64,000 nt of DNA from Selaginella moellendorffii (lineage: Eukaryota > Streptophyta > Lycopodiopsida > Selaginellales > Selaginellaceae): assembly GCF_000143415.4 (NCBI RefSeq), contig NW_003314261.1, positions 3,588,880 through 3,652,879 on the forward strand, in the 5' to 3' direction. The position numbers and the translations under genes were made by a program. The notes below the pieces were generated by a model that made no database searches, was not told where the DNA came from, and worked only from the letters and a program-made list of their open reading frames with translations. The stretch's first letter is position 1. Every line of letters starts with the position of its first letter. Below, piece after piece: positions 1-13,300 of this stretch.

Positions 1-932
1 CTGCTAGAGAAAGGATCTCTTTGTCTTCTTTCAGACTTCCATGCCCATTACCTCCCAGCATTTATGGGGAACATGACCACGGCGTCAACAACCACTCTTT
101 ATCAAAGACCACTCTTTATTTACATGGCATGGAAGATCAAAGGGAAGCCACATGCAACAGAAACATTTAGCAAATTATGGCATGCAATTCATAAAAGGGT
201 GAGTGTTACTGTGGTAGATTTCACTCACAATACAACATCCATGTGGCAGTTTTCTATTGGTTCAGCATTAAATGTCATTTGGATGCCTCATGGATACCCC
301 ATGGATGCTGGCCCGATGGGTCAATGATGTCCCCATAATATGAACAATGTGTGATACATAGATGCCACATATCATCAAATTTGACCCCATGACATAGGGA
401 TTCATTAGGTCATAGGGTGCCTTAGTGCCCTGCTTTAGTGCTATGTTATTCAGCATGTTTCTTGGTAGCAGATATGGAAGGTAACTTGGTTTGCTAGTGA
501 TTAGTTTCAAATATTTTTGTGGGCAGTGTTGGAAGTGGCTTTGATTTACTACTCAATTGATCTGTATGGACTTTCAAGTTCCTACCATGAGTATAGTTTT
601 CTCCCTAATTTACTTCAAATTTGTGTCACTGAAACTTTTTCTTCCAGGTTTACTGGAAGACGTGGAGGAAGATGAGGTGGATGGCCTTCCATCCAATTTT
701 AGTGATTCAGACTATGGTTCCAGTATGGATAGTGATAACAATGCTCTCCCAAAGGTTTGTTTAGTTTCTAGCCTCCTAAATTCATGATTTGCATGTTTCT
801 AGGCCTTCTATAATTTTTTGCAATCGAGGGGATTCAGTAGTCCAACTGCATTTGGCACTTGGATGCACCTGAAGATCCTCGAGACTAAGATTACTGCTTA
901 CCTCGCATGCTATCTTAAAATTTCCAAGCCAA
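1..932. other. Decayed coding-like host DNA left of element A1
   Basis: No gene can be modelled here. One segment (648-754, plus strand) looks like an exon: a TTCCAG acceptor precedes it, a GTTTG donor follows, and it encodes an acidic Ser/Asp-rich stretch. The rest has short unrelated open frames. Element A1 begins at 938, and the sequence resumes after its right end at 16,202. Confidence 0.4.
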
Positions 933-937
933 CACTG

Positions 938-2737
938 TGTGAGACACAAAATCCCTAGGCCCCAAAGTGGAGCCGGAAGGGCGCCACATGGTAGTGGCCG
1001 AAGCGAGAGCCAAACGAGCGTAACACGTTTGGACCAAAAGCTCCGACTTGAAAAGTCAAGAGCGGGAGTGGAACTCCCAACGAAGTGCTCGAGGAACGAG
1101 CACGAAGCAAGCAAAAGGCGAGGCTCCAAAAAGGGACCCAAAAGGACCAAAACATGACACGTGGGAGTGTCCAAGATGGACTCGAGTTGGAGTCCGAAGT
1201 GGAGTCCGAGATGGACCCGAGTTGGAGTCCGAAGTGGAGTCCGACATGGACCCGAGTTGGAGTCCGAAGTGGAGTCCGAGATGGACCCGAGTTGGAGTCC
1301 GAAGTGGAGTCCGAGGTGGACCCGAGATGGACCCGAGTTGGAGTCCGAAGTGGAGTCCGAGATGGACCCGAGTTGGAGTCCGAAGTGGAGTCCGAGATGG
1401 ACCCGAGATGGAGTCCGAGATGGAGTCCGAGATGGAGTCCGAGGTGGACCCGAGATGGACCCGAAATGGAGTCCGAGATGGAGTCCGAGATGGACCCGAG
1501 ATGGAGTCCAAGATGGAGTCCGAGATGGAGTCCGAGGTGGACCCGAGATGGACCCGAAATGGAGTCCGAGATGGACCCGAGATGGAGTCCGAGATGGACC
1601 CGAGATGGAGTCCGAGATGGAGTCCGAGATGGAGTCCGAGATGGAGTCCGAAGTCGAGACCGAGACCGGGACCGAGACCGAGACCGAGACCGAGATCGGG
1701 ACCGAGACCGAGACCGAGGCCGAGGCCGAGACCGAGGCCGAGCCCGAGTCCGAGTTCGAATCCGAGTCCGAGTCCGAGTCCGAGTCCGAGTCCGAGTCCG
1801 AGTCCGGAGCCTGAGAGGGTGAAAGCCCAAAGCGTTCGTCTCCCAGACCCTGGGGGGTTTGGTGAGCTCCAAAAGTATAGTAAGGGGGAGGACTGCAGTG
1901 GAGCCAGTTTGGCCAGGAAAGGCCAGTTTGGCCCAGAAAGGCCGGACCCAGTGTTGGGTGATGAGCTGCCCACTGGGAAGTCCAAGACTAGAGTGAACAC
2001 GGACCGACAAGCGGGGTAGCTTGGTGAAGTGTTCAAGAGCCGGCTCTAGTTCCCCCGGGAGATCGACTGGCCGATGCTCCCAGTCCAAGTGTGGGTGGCA
2101 CTACCTACTTGGATACCTGGTGTGGCTCAACGGAACCCGCTCTAAGCCCATGGCTAGAGCACCCAAGGGCAGAAGGCGAGGAGAGTACCCAGGTGGCTCG
2201 CGTAAGGCCACGGTGTTCCGAAATGTTGTCCCAAAGGCCCAGACTGTGGAAAGGAAGAGGAGCAGTCCTCTGGGGTAGTGACCAAGGACACAGTCGTGTG
2301 GTGAGGAAGTCCCAGAGGACTGTGGGACTTAGTGGTCGGGCCTGTGGGTCTCGATCCAGTGGTAGTGTTGGCGAACACAGCCAAGGACAGAAAGGGACTT
2401 GGTGGGGACCGGAATAGAGATATTGGGGAAGGCTATTCCCCATGTCTGTAGGCATCCTAAGGATGTTAAAGAGTGGATATGAGATGATCACTCATGGATG
2501 GATGACCCAGTCTTTGAGAGACGGGATTGGAATGTAGGTGGTGTTGGACCACCAGTGTGACCGAGGTAAATGGGCATGGCCTTAGCGTAACGGGCCGATA
2601 TGTCGGTGGTACCTTGAGGTGTCGATCATGGGATCGGACACGTGGAGCACTTGGACCAAGTGCTAAGGTTGAGTGGCATGGATGCCATTCTCGGGGCTAG
2701 CAAGCCCCAAGTCCTGAGTTGGGCTTATGGAGGTTGT
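938..2737 (+). repeat. 5' LTR of A1, left part
   Basis: This first 1,800 bp of the LTR matches the intact 3' LTR at 14,406-16,196. It is cut after GTTGT (2,733-2,737), where A2 inserted, and the remaining 73 bp lie beyond A2. It contains a GAGTCC/GACCCG minisatellite at about 1,170-1,806, longer than in the other copies. Long frames are open through the array in all six registers because its units are multiples of six bases; they should not be read as proteins. Confidence 0.92.
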
Positions 2738-4494
2738 TGTAAGCGACTAAATTTTCCATTCTACTTTAGTCACTTAACCACACCTCCGACCACTTGGAGG
2801 AGTCTCATTCACAACCTCCATCAGTCCAATTCAGGACTTGGGACTTGCTAGTCCCAAGAATGGCATCCATGCCACTCCACACTTGCACCTGGTCCAAGTG
2901 CTCCACGTGTCCGGTCCTGAGACCGACACCCAAAGGTACCACTGACATCTCGGCCCGTTACGCTAAGGCCATGCCCATTCACCTTTGCTGCACTAGTGGT
3001 TCAACACCACTTGCATCACCACCTCGTCTCTCCAAGACTGGGCCATGTGTCCACGAGTGGTCATCCTAAATCCACTCCTTAGCATCCTTAGGATGCCCAC
3101 AGACCTGGGGAGTTGCCTTCCCCAAAGTCCCTTTGTCAGTTCCTACCAAGTCCCTTTCTGCCCCTGGCCGTGTTTGCCAACACTGCCACTGGATCGAGGC
3201 CCACAGGCCCGACCACTAAGTCCCACGGTCCTCTGGGACTTCCTCACCACATGACTGTGTCCTTGGTCACTACCCCAGAGGACTGCTCCTCTTCCTTTCC
3301 ACAGTCTGGGCCTTTGGGACAACATTTCGGAACACCGTGGCCTTACGCGAGCCACCTAGGTACTCTCCCCACCTATCGCCTTTAGGTGCTCTAGCCATGG
3401 GCTTAGAGCGAGGTTCCATTGAGCCACGCTTGGTATCCAAGTAGGTAGTGCCACCCACACTTGGACTGGGAGCATCGGCCAGTCGATCTCCCGGGGGAAC
3501 TAGAGCCGGCTCTTGAACACTTCACCAAGCTACCCCGCTTGTCGGTCTGTGTTCACTCTAGTCTTGGACTTCCCAGTAGGCAGCTCATCACCCAACACTG
3601 GGTCTGGCCTTCCTGGGCCAAACTGGCCTTTCCTGGCCAAACTGGCTCCACTGCAGTCCTCCCCCCCTACTATACTTTTGGGGCTCACCAAACCCCCCAG
3701 GGTCTGGGAGACGAACGCTTTGGGCTTTCACCCTCTCAGGCTCCGGACTCGGACTCGGACTCGGACTCGGACTCGGACTCGGACTCGGACTCGGATTCGG
3801 ACTCGGACTCGGGCTCGGGCTCGGTCTCGGCCTCGGCCTCGGTCTCGGTCTCGGTCCCGATCTCAGTCTCGGTCTCGGTCTCGGTCCCGGTCTCGGTCTC
3901 GACTTCGGACTCCATCTCGGACTCCATCTCGGACCCCATCTCGGGTCCATCTCGGACTCCAACTCGGGTCCATCTCGGGTCCACCTCGGACTCCAACTCG
4001 GACTCCATCTCGGACTCCATCTCGGACTCCATCTCAGACTCCACTTCGGACTCCAACTCGGGTCCATCTCGGGTCCACCTCGGACTCCACTTCGGACTCC
4101 ATCTCGGACTCCACTTCGGACTCCATCTCAGACTCCACTTCGGACTCCATCTCGGACTCCACTTCGGACTCCATCTCGGACTCCACTTCGGACTCCATCT
4201 CGGACTCCATCTCGGGTCCATCTCGGACTCCACTTCGGACTCCAAGTCGAGTCCATCTCGGACACTCCCACGTGTCATGTGTTGGTCCTTTTGAGTCCCT
4301 TTTTGGAGCTTCGCCTTTTGCTCGCTTCGTGCTCGTTCCTAGAGCACTTCGTTGGGAGTTCCACTCCCGCTCTTGACTTTTCAAGTCGGAGCTTTTGGTC
4401 CAAACGTGTTACGCTCGTTTGGCTCTCGCTTCGGCCACTACCATGTGGCGCCCTTCCAGCTCCACTTTGGGGCCTAGGGATTTTGTGTCTCACA
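2738..4494 (-). repeat. 3' LTR of A2
   Basis: The LTR is 1,757 bp and its plus-strand ends are TGTAAGCGAC and GTGTCTCACA. It contains a GGACTC-type minisatellite at about 3,735-4,262. It is 57 bp longer than its partner at 8,544, mostly through copy number in the array. Confidence 0.92.
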
Positions 4495-4506
4495 ACTCCA
4501 CCACCC
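4495..4506 (-). other. Polypurine tract of A2
   Basis: The minus strand reads GGGTGGTGGAGT directly before the 3' LTR, the expected place for the plus-strand DNA primer. The same 12 bases precede the 3' LTR in A1 and in element B. Confidence 0.75.
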
Positions 4507-7500
4507 ATAGACGAAGTTCGATGTCCTCATCGAACGGTAAACCCTTTCATAAAGTAACACCCACATGTGTTACCATTTCCATCTTTGGCACCTAGCCAAT
4601 CTTTGTCTATGGTTTGACATCAAAGGCTCACCATGCCTTGTCCATCCTTTAAGGAGCGTAGTCTCTCCAATTTAGAGACTGATTGGACCACATGTAATGG
4701 TTCATCCTTTTATTGGTTTAGTTCTCGCCAAACCTCTTAGAGACCCTTCTCTAAGTCAATCCCACTACTCCTTCTCGAGTAGTCTCAATTTCCATCGATA
4801 TAACCTTTGCACTTTGGAACTTTGAATTTTGACTTCTTGGAGTCAATTTCTTAGGTGTCTCCGACACCTTGCCTTGCACCTTTTGTGCAACTCCACTTCC
4901 CATCCTAGGAAGTTCTCTACTCGAGGGCACCATCATCCTCTCTTCTATTTCGTGCCAAAGTTCCAGTTATCATACTTTGTGCTAGGGCTTGTTCCTGGCC
5001 CTATCATTTGGCTACCTTACCGCTCCCTCCCTTGGAGCTTCCACTTTCGCCAAATCGGAGCATTTCGGAATCCCTCCTTGGAAACACACTTCCTTTCCCG
5101 CAACTTGTTAGCGTCCAACACATTAGTGTTCCTCGCCTAACTTTGTCACTTGGATTCCTTCCAAGGGATTCCACGGCCCTATCTTGGCCACTCATCTTTT
5201 GCTCCTATCCGTTGATTGTTGCACCAAGCAACATCGAATCTCTACCTCCCTCCTTGAGGTATTGTTTCGGTTCCATAGCAAAGACTCTTCTTTGCCAAGT
5301 CCGGAGGATGTTCACCCCTAGTACGTCTCTTTAGCATCTTCTGCTATGGGCTCACGGCCCAACTTCGTGACCCTCCCATGGGTCTTTTATAGAGACTACT
5401 TTCCTCGGACTCACTATGCCATCGCACGGACATAGTTTATTTCCCTTAGGTGCTCTTCCCACTTGGTCATCACGACCAAGCCACACCACCTTAAACAGTT
5501 CAATTTCAACATTTTGAACCAGGAACTTCATTCCTTAGCCAACCAAGGACCTTGTCCTTATCTGGCCATAAGATCACCTAGTGATCTCACCTTGGCACCT
5601 TAGCAGAGTTGCCAAGAGGTACTTGGTCTTCTAGACCTCCAAGTTGTTAACTATAACCCCGGGGGCATCCCCCACACTTGGCGGTGCACCCAAGCCAGCC
5701 CTTACGGCCAAGGGTTCATAGCAACTGAGATTAGGTGTCCCCATCTCACTCACCACGACCTTGGTGCCACTTGCACCAAAGCGTTCAAGTTAGATATGCT
5801 GAGCTTTCACACTAAGCAATCTAACCGTGCATCACGACTCCGAGGCATCCCTCGCTTGGCGGTGTGCCCAAACCAGTCTCCCCACTGAGAGTCCATGACC
5901 ACCGAAATATGAGTGTCCTCATATTCCAAACCATCACCACGCCCTAGTGATTTGGGACTCGAACCCAAGCACTAGAGGGTCGGGACTCGAACCCAACCTC
6001 CGTATATGCATCTACGGACGGCATCACACGAGATGCCTGGCGTGACTCCCCACGCCGGTGCACCAACTTATTTTTAAAGCGCGCTACTGATCACAGCTTA
6101 GGAACCTAGTTCCTCCATACTGCCAAGTCCTCTCACTTGACATGTCTGTGATCATGCATGGACTCCTCCATGTTCGGCCCCATGGCCCACCCTTTTTGAA
6201 GTTATCACCTTCAACTAGGGTCTTTGTTCCCCCGACGTGCCAATCTCACTTGGCAAGTTCTCCGACCATTGTAACATGGTTCCTGCATAAGCGTGAAAGT
6301 CCTTGACCATCGACTTTCGTTCAAAGCCCTCTCTTTGAACACTCGGGAACTACTTCCCTAACCTTGATAACCTTGCCTCATGGCAAGCTTCAAGACCACG
6401 CTTCTGCTGCGCCACTCTGATTTCGCGCGTTCCATGAACCATTTACACTTGGCCTTTCTAGGTACTACGCTACCTAGAATCGTCTTTGGGAACCTTGAAG
6501 GAACTCTATCCCTCAGCTTGCTAAGGCCTCCCTTTTTGCAAGCCTTCCAAATGCCATATAGTCTAACATGGACAATTCCATATTTTAGACTCTCCATGGC
6601 ATCACGGTTGCTAGCGGCAACACCCTTGAGCCCCCACTTGATTTTCCACTCCCAGCTGGCATAACCAACCTTGGTTATGCCCTTTGATTTCTATGGTTCA
6701 GTTCCATCCCAACACTACTTGCCTTTGGCTTCACACCTTTCCTTCGGTCATTCTCCTCCAGACCAGGAGGATAGCTTTGCACTTTCTATCATGCCTTAGC
6801 AAGTATTCTTAGGGATGAACCTACCCAATAGCCCAGGGAGTGGTTCCTCAATCCGGGTATGCTCAGCTTATAATCCCACACCCTGGGGTTACATTGTTGC
6901 TTATGGGCCTTTACATGCCCATCACTAGCCTTGCCAAAATTCCATTTTTGGCTTTGTCCAACTTGGGTAGACAGTCCTCTCCTGTCTCCGCAACCTTGAA
7001 CATTTGGATAGCACCTTCTATCCACCATTCGCTAGGGACTTAGTCCCTTGGGCTTTATCCATTGCCCTCGCTACATCAAACACCACCTCTTGGTGTTCTA
7101 GAGTGTTCGGGTGTCCCAATGACGGCTTCCTTGACAATGAGTATTTCCTTTCATGACATTGACTTACTATATCGCAACATAAGCAATTTATCCCCCGTAA
7201 GGGTATATCTAACTTCTTTATACCATTAAGAAGTCTTGGGTAGTTACCTTCTACCCGCTTAACCAATTATCTTGCACCTCTTGCTTAGTTGCCCCATAGC
7301 TGTCAAGTCTTACAACTCATTGCTTAGTGCTTCCACACCTCCATCATTATCTGGGTCACCACACTCCAACCGCATGCCTTCCAGCTTAGGCCTTGCCATT
7401 CCCATTTCCATTGGGACTCCTTTGGCAAGGGGTCCTCATGAACCCAACAACATAGCCTCAAGGTATCACACCTTGGCACATTTGGTGTCTCCACACCATC

Positions 7501-8528
7501 GGCTCCACGAGCCTACCTCTATGACACTTTTTCTTTGTGTCTAAGTCTTTGCCAAGACCAATACCGCTCTTTCTCATGCCAACCATTTGTTAGCACGGCA
7601 CTATAGAGGTCACACACAACTTTGTGTCAAAGTTGTTTTCTATTTGGGAACACCTTTCCCACGACTTTTAGCACGGCACATTTTGCCATCGATGAGATAC
7701 CCTCTATTCTCATCCTTGGATCCTATGATCCCCCCCCATCCTTCGTGGGGTAAAACACACCTCAGTCCAAATGCTTCCATCAGTCCTTTTAGGACCATCC
7801 CTTGACTCTACTTGAGTCGTCTAGCAACTTTGGACTTGGTTAATCCACCGACCCATAAGGTTCTACTTGTGAGGCACTAGCTCACTGGAATACACTTCTT
7901 GCATTCCTGTCCTACTCAAAAGGACTATTTTCACAAGTGTTACTCCGACACTTGATTTTGTTCTCTGGGGGCAACCTTTGCCCCTTAGGACTACTTGTCC
8001 ATGTGATGAGAACACCAACTCATCCACTTAATACACCCCCAACTCCTGGGGTTGTTCCAGCATTTATTAGAGGTAGCCCCGGCTACCTTTTCAAGGACTT
8101 GAGACCTCTTCCGTATTTGACCTCCCACGGTCATTACTTCTGGTCTCACATTCATGAGCACCAACCTCAACTATATGAGGAAAATCTTGTGACTCCTTTA
8201 TTGTTTTGGAGTCTCTATCTTTCCCGTGATCCCAACTATAGTTATTTACCACAACTACATTAGCCAGTTTGCTAAGTCAAACGCTCATCTGGATCACATC
8301 CTCAACTCTTTGAGGAAAACCATATACTGTTCCCAAGATCCCAAAGTCGTTCCATTATTGGCCCTTTTCTATCCACCACCTCGTCTACAAGTTCACACAT
8401 GAACTGTAATGGAGAGCCATGTCTTCCCGACTTGCTACTCCTCAAGGATAGGCCCACTCCTCGGACCTTCCGATGCCAACACTAGTGGTGATATACTTGA
8501 GCACTAATAAAAGTCGGACTAAGGAACA

Positions 8529-8540
8529 GCTCCGATACCA
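8529..8540 (-). other. Primer binding site of A2 (tRNA-iMet type)
   Basis: The minus strand reads TGGTATCGGAGC three bases after the 5' LTR. Plant Ty3/gypsy elements commonly use initiator tRNA-Met with TGGTATCAGAGC; this differs by one base. Confidence 0.8.
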
Positions 8541-8543
8541 AAT

Positions 8544-10243
8544 TGTAAGCGACTAAATTTTCCATTTTACTTTAGTCACTTAACCACACCTCCGACCACT
8601 TGGAGGAGTCTCATTCACAACCTCCATCAGTCCAATTCAGGACTTGGGACTTGCTAGTCCCAAGAATGGCATCCATGCCACTCCACACTTGCACCTGGTC
8701 CAAGTGCTCCACGTGTCCGGTCCTGAGACCGACACCCAAAGGTACCACTGACATCTCGGCCCGTTACGCTAAGGCCATGCCCATTCACCTTTGCTGCACT
8801 AGTGGTTCAACACCACTTGCATCACCACCTCGTCTCTCTAAGACTGGGCCATGTGTCCACGAGTGGTCATCCTAGATCCACTCCTTAGCATCCTTAGGAT
8901 GCCCACAGACCTGGGGAGTTGCCTTCCCCAAAGTCCCTTTGTCAGTTCCTACCAAGTCCCTTTCTGCCCCTGGCCGTGTTTGCCAACACTGCCACTGGAT
9001 CGAGGCCCACAGGCCCGACCACTAAGTCCCACGGTCCTCTGGGACTTCCTCACCACATGACTGTGTCCTTGGTCACTACCCCAGAGGACTGCTCCTCTTC
9101 CTTTCCACAGTCTGGGCCTTTGGGACAACATTTCGGAACACCGTGGCCTTACGCGAGCCACCTAGGTACTCTCCCCACCTATCGCCTTTAGGTGCTCTAG
9201 CCATGGGCTTAGAGCGAGGTTCCATTGAGCCACGCTTGGTATCCAAGTAGGTAGTGCCACCCACACTTGGACTGGGAGCATCGGCCAGTCGATCTCCCGG
9301 GGGAACTAGAGCCGGCTCTTGAACACTTCACCAAGCTACCCCGCTTGTCGGTCTGTGTTCACTCTAGTCTTGGACTTCCCAGTAGGCAGCTCATCACCCA
9401 ACACTGGGTCTGGCCTTCCTGGGCCAAACTGGCCTTTCCTGGCCAAACTGGCTCCACTGCAGTCCTCCCCCCCTACTATACTTTTGGGGCTCACCAAACC
9501 CCCCAGGGTCTGGGAGACGAACGCTTTGGGCTTTCACCCTCTCAGGCTCCGGACTCGGACTCGGACTCGGACTCGGACTCGGACTCGGACTCGGACTCGG
9601 ATTCGGACTCGGACTCGGGCTCGGGCTCGGTCTCGGCCTCGGCCTCGGTCTCGGTCTCGGTCCCGATCTCAGTCTCGGTCTCGGTCTCGGTCCCGGTCTC
9701 GGTCTCGACTTCGGACTCCATCTCGGACTCCATCTCGGACCCCATCTCGGGTCCATCTCGGACTCCAACTCGGGTCCACCTCGGACTCCAACTCGGACTC
9801 CATCTCGGACTCCATCTCGGCGTCCATCTCAGACTCCACTTCGGACTCCATCTCGGACTCCACTTCGGACTCCATCTCAGACTCCACTTCGGACTCCATC
9901 TCGGACTCCACTTCGGACTCCATCTCGGACTCCACTTCGGACTCCATCTCGGACTCCATCTCGGGTCCATCTCGGACTCCACTTCGGACTCCAAGTCGAG
10001 TCCATCTCGGACACTCCCACGTGTCATGTGTTGGTCCTTTTGAGTCCCTTTTTGGAGCCTCGCCTTTTGCTCGCTTCGTGCTCGTTCCTAGAGCACTTCA
10101 TTGGGAGTTCCACTCCCGCTCTTGACTTTTCAAGTCGGAGCTTTTGGTCCAAACGTGTTACGCTCGTTTGGCTCTCGCTTCGGCCACTACCATGTGGCGC
10201 CCTTCCAGCTCCACTTTGGGGCCTAGGGATTTTGTGTCTCACA
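8544..10243 (-). repeat. 5' LTR of A2
   Basis: The LTR is 1,700 bp with the same ends as the copy at 2,738. Its minisatellite (about 9,541-10,013) is the shortest of the five in the window. Confidence 0.92.
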
Positions 10244-10248
10244 GTTGT

Positions 10249-10321
10249 GAATGAGACTCCTCCAAGTGGTCGGAGGTGTGGTTAAGTGACTAAAGTAGAA
10301 TGGAAAAATTAGTCGCTTACA
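10249..10321 (+). repeat. 5' LTR of A1, right remainder (73 bp)
   Basis: This is the last 73 bp of the A1 5' LTR, separated from its left part by A2. It directly precedes the A1 primer site and is identical in register to the end of the 3' LTR near 16,124-16,196. Confidence 0.9.
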
Positions 10322-10324
10322 ATT

Positions 10325-10336
10325 TGGTATCGGAGC
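10325..10336 (+). other. Primer binding site of A1 (tRNA-iMet type)
   Basis: TGGTATCGGAGC lies three bases after the 5' LTR end, identical to the site in A2 and to the first 12 bases of the site in B. Confidence 0.8.
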
Positions 10337-13300
10337 TGTTCCTTAGTCCGACTTTTATTGGTGCTCAAGTATATCACCACTAGTGTTGGCATCGGAAGGT
10401 CCGAGGAGTGGGCCTATCCTTGAGGAGTAGCAAGTCTGGAAGACATGGCTCTCCATTACAGTTCATGTGTGAACTTGTAGACGAGGTGGTGGATAGAAAA
10501 GGGCCAATAATGGAACGACTTTGGGATCTTGGGAACAGTGCAAGGTTTTCCTCATTGAGTTGAGGATGTGATCCGGATGAGCATTTGTCTTAGCAAATTG
10601 GCTTAGGTTGTTGTGGTAAACAACTAAAGTTGGGATCACGGGAAAGATAGAGACTCCAAAACAATAAAGGAGTCACAAGATTATCCTCATATAGTTGAGG
10701 TTAGTGCTCATGAATGTGAGACCAAAGGTAATGACCGTGGAAGGCCAAATACGGAAGAGGACTCAAGTCCTTGAAATGGTGGCCGGGGCTACCTTTAATA
10801 AATGCTGGAACAACCCAAGGAGTTGGGGGTGTATTAAGTGCATGAGTTGGTATTCTCATCACATGGACAAGTAGTCCTAAGGGGCAAAGGTTGCCCCCAG
10901 AGAACAAAATCAAGTGTCGGAGTAACACTTGTGAAAATAGTCCTTTTGAGTAGGACCGGAATGCAAGATGTGTATTCTAGTGAGCTAGTGCCTCACAAGT
11001 AGGACCTTACGGGTCGGTGGATTAACCAAGTCCAAAACTGCTAGACGACTCAAGTAGAGTCCTAAAAAGGGCTGAATGAAGCATTTGGATTGAGGTGCGT
11101 TGTACCCCACAAAGGATGGGGGGGGGATCGTATGATCCAAGGATGAGAACAGAGAGTATCTCATCGATGGCAAAATGTGCCATGCTAAAGTTATGGGAAA
11201 GGTGTTCCCAGAAGAAAACAACTTTGACATAAAGTTGTGTGTGACCTCTATGGGGCAGTGCTAACAGATGGTTGGCATGAGAAAGAGCGGTGTTGGTCTT
11301 GGCAAAGACTTAGACACGAAGGGAAATGTCATAGAGGTAGGCTCGTGGAGCCGATGGTGTGGAGACACCAAATGTGCCAAGGTGTGATACCTTGAGGCTA
11401 TGTTGGTGGGTTCATGAGAACCCCTTGCCAAAGGAATCCCAATGGAAATGGGAATGGCATAGCTTAAGCTGCAGAGCATGCAATTGGAGTGTGGTGACCC
11501 AGATAGTGATGGAGGTGTGAAAGCACCAAGCAATGAGTTGTAGGACTTGACAACTATGAGGCAACTAAGCAAGAGGTGCAAAATAACTGATTAAACGGGT
11601 AGAAGGTAGCTACCCAAGACTTCTAGTATAGGGAAGTCGGATATACCCTTACGGGGGATAAATTTCTTATGTTGCGATATAGTAAGTCAATGTCATAAAA
11701 GGAAATACTCATTGTCAAGAAAGCCATCATTGGGACACCCGAACACTCTAGAACACCAGAAGGTGGTGTTTGATATTGCGAGGGCAATGGATAAAGCCCA
11801 AGGGACTAAGTCCCTAGCGAATGATGGATAGAAGGTGCTATCCAAATGTCCAAGGTTGCGGAGACAAGAGAGGACTGTCTACCCAAGTTGGACAAAGCCA
11901 AAAATGAAATTTTGGCAAGGCTAGTGATGGGCATGTAAAGGCCCATAAGCAACAATGTAACCCCAGTGTGTGGGATTATAAGCTGAGCATACCCGGATTG
12001 AGGAACCACTCCCTGGGCTATTGGGTAGGTTCATCCCTAAGAATACTTGCTAAGGCATGATAGAAAGTGCAAAGCTATCCTCCTGGTCTGGAGGAGAATG
12101 ACCGAAGGAAAGGTGTGAAGCCAAAGGCAAGTAGTATTGGGATGGAACTGAACCATAGAAATCAAAGGGCATATCCAACAGTGGTTATGAAAGTTGGGAG
12201 TGGAGAATCAAGAGGGTGCTCGAGGATGTTGTTGCTAGCAACCGTGATGCCATGGAGAGTCTAAGATATGGAATTGTCCATGTTAGACTATATGGCAACT
12301 ATAAAGCTTGCGAAAGGGGAGGCCTTAGCAAGCTGAGGGACAGAGTTCCTTCAAGGTTCCCAAAGACGATTCTAGGTAGCGTAGTACCTAGAAAGGCCAA
12401 GTGTAAATGGTTCATGGAACGCGCGAAATCAGAGTGGCGCAGCAGAAGCGTGGTCTTGAAGCTTGCCATGAGGCAAGGTTATCAAGGTTAGGGAAGTAGT
12501 TCCCGAGTGTTCAAAGAGAGGGCTTTGAACGAAAGTCGATGGTCAAGGACTTTCACGCTTATGCAGGAACCATGTTACAATGGTCGGAGGACTTGCCAAG
12601 TGAGATTGGCACGTCGGGGGAACAAAGACCCTAGTTGAAGGTGATATCTTCAAAAAGGGTGGGCCAGGGGGCCGAGCATGGAGGAGTCCATGCATGATCA
12701 CAGACATGTCAAGTGAGAGGACTTGGCAGTGTGGAGGAACTAGGTTCCTAAGCTGTGATCTGTAGCGCGCTTTAAAAATAGGTTGGTGCACCGGCGTGGG
12801 GAGTCACGCCAGGCATCTAGTGTGATGCCGTCCGTAGATGCATATACGGAGGTTGGGTTCGAGTCCCGACCCTCTAGAGCTTGGGTTCGAGTCCCAAATC
12901 ACTAGGGCGTGGTGATGGTTTGGAATATGAGGACACTCATATTTCGGTGGTCATGGACTCTCAGTGGGGAGACTGGTTTGGGCACACCGCCAAGCGAGGG
13001 ATGCCTCGGAGTCGTGATGCACGGTTAGATTGCTTAGTGTGAAAGCTCAGCATATCTAACTTAAACACTTTGGTGCAAGTGGCACCAAGGTCGTGGTGAG
13101 TGAGATGGGGACACCTAATCTCAGTTGTTATGAACCCTTGGCCGTAAGGGCTAGCTTGGGTGCACCGCCAAGTGTGGGGGATGCCCCCGGGGTTATAGTC
13201 AACAACTTGGAGGTCTAGAAAACCAAGTACCTCTTGGCAACTCTGTTAAGGTGCCAAGGTGAGATCACTAGGTGATCTTATGGCCAGATAAAGACAAAGT

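Larger units (their letters stand above)
4495..8543 (-). other. Internal region of A2, non-coding
   Basis: The region is 4,049 bp and nearly collinear with the A1 internal region (10,322-14,405) in reverse. The longest frames conserved between the two copies are short (for example 6,358-6,597 here against 12,216-12,491 in A1) and match no retroelement domain I know. The part nearest the 3' LTR (about 5,657-6,065) is clearly related to the 3' noncoding segment of element B (17,860-18,120), including a CGGGGGCATCCCCC-like block and repeated GACTCGAACCCAA boxes. The 5,657-5,760 block is partly duplicated at 5,835-5,945. Confidence 0.75.
2738..10243 (-). mobile_element. Non-autonomous LTR retrotransposon A2 (family A), nested in the 5' LTR of A1
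   Basis: It has two direct LTRs (2,738-4,494 and 8,544-10,243) and an internal region of 4,049 bp, flanked by GTTGT (2,733-2,737 and 10,244-10,248). The intact A1 3' LTR has a single uninterrupted GTTGT at the same place, which proves that this is an insertion. The primer site beside the right-hand LTR reads on the minus strand, so the right LTR is the 5' one. Outside the repeat array the two LTRs differ at only a few positions, almost all transitions, which indicates recent insertion. No coding domains are recognisable. Confidence 0.92.

Noticed and set aside
1170-1806. Regular short repeats suggesting a CRISPR array
   Set aside because: Units are 6-18 bases, contiguous, without unique spacers, inside a plant LTR.
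955-2088. Long minus-strand frame with Arg-Thr and Arg-Ser repeats resembling an SR protein
   Set aside because: It lies within a family A LTR and is produced by six-base repeat units that keep every frame open; equivalents occur in all other LTR copies and on both strands.
5004-8263. Several 60-110-codon frames in the internal regions of A1/A2 as possible gag genes
   Set aside because: No zinc knuckle, capsid-like or protease motif; frames are not uniformly conserved between the two copies.
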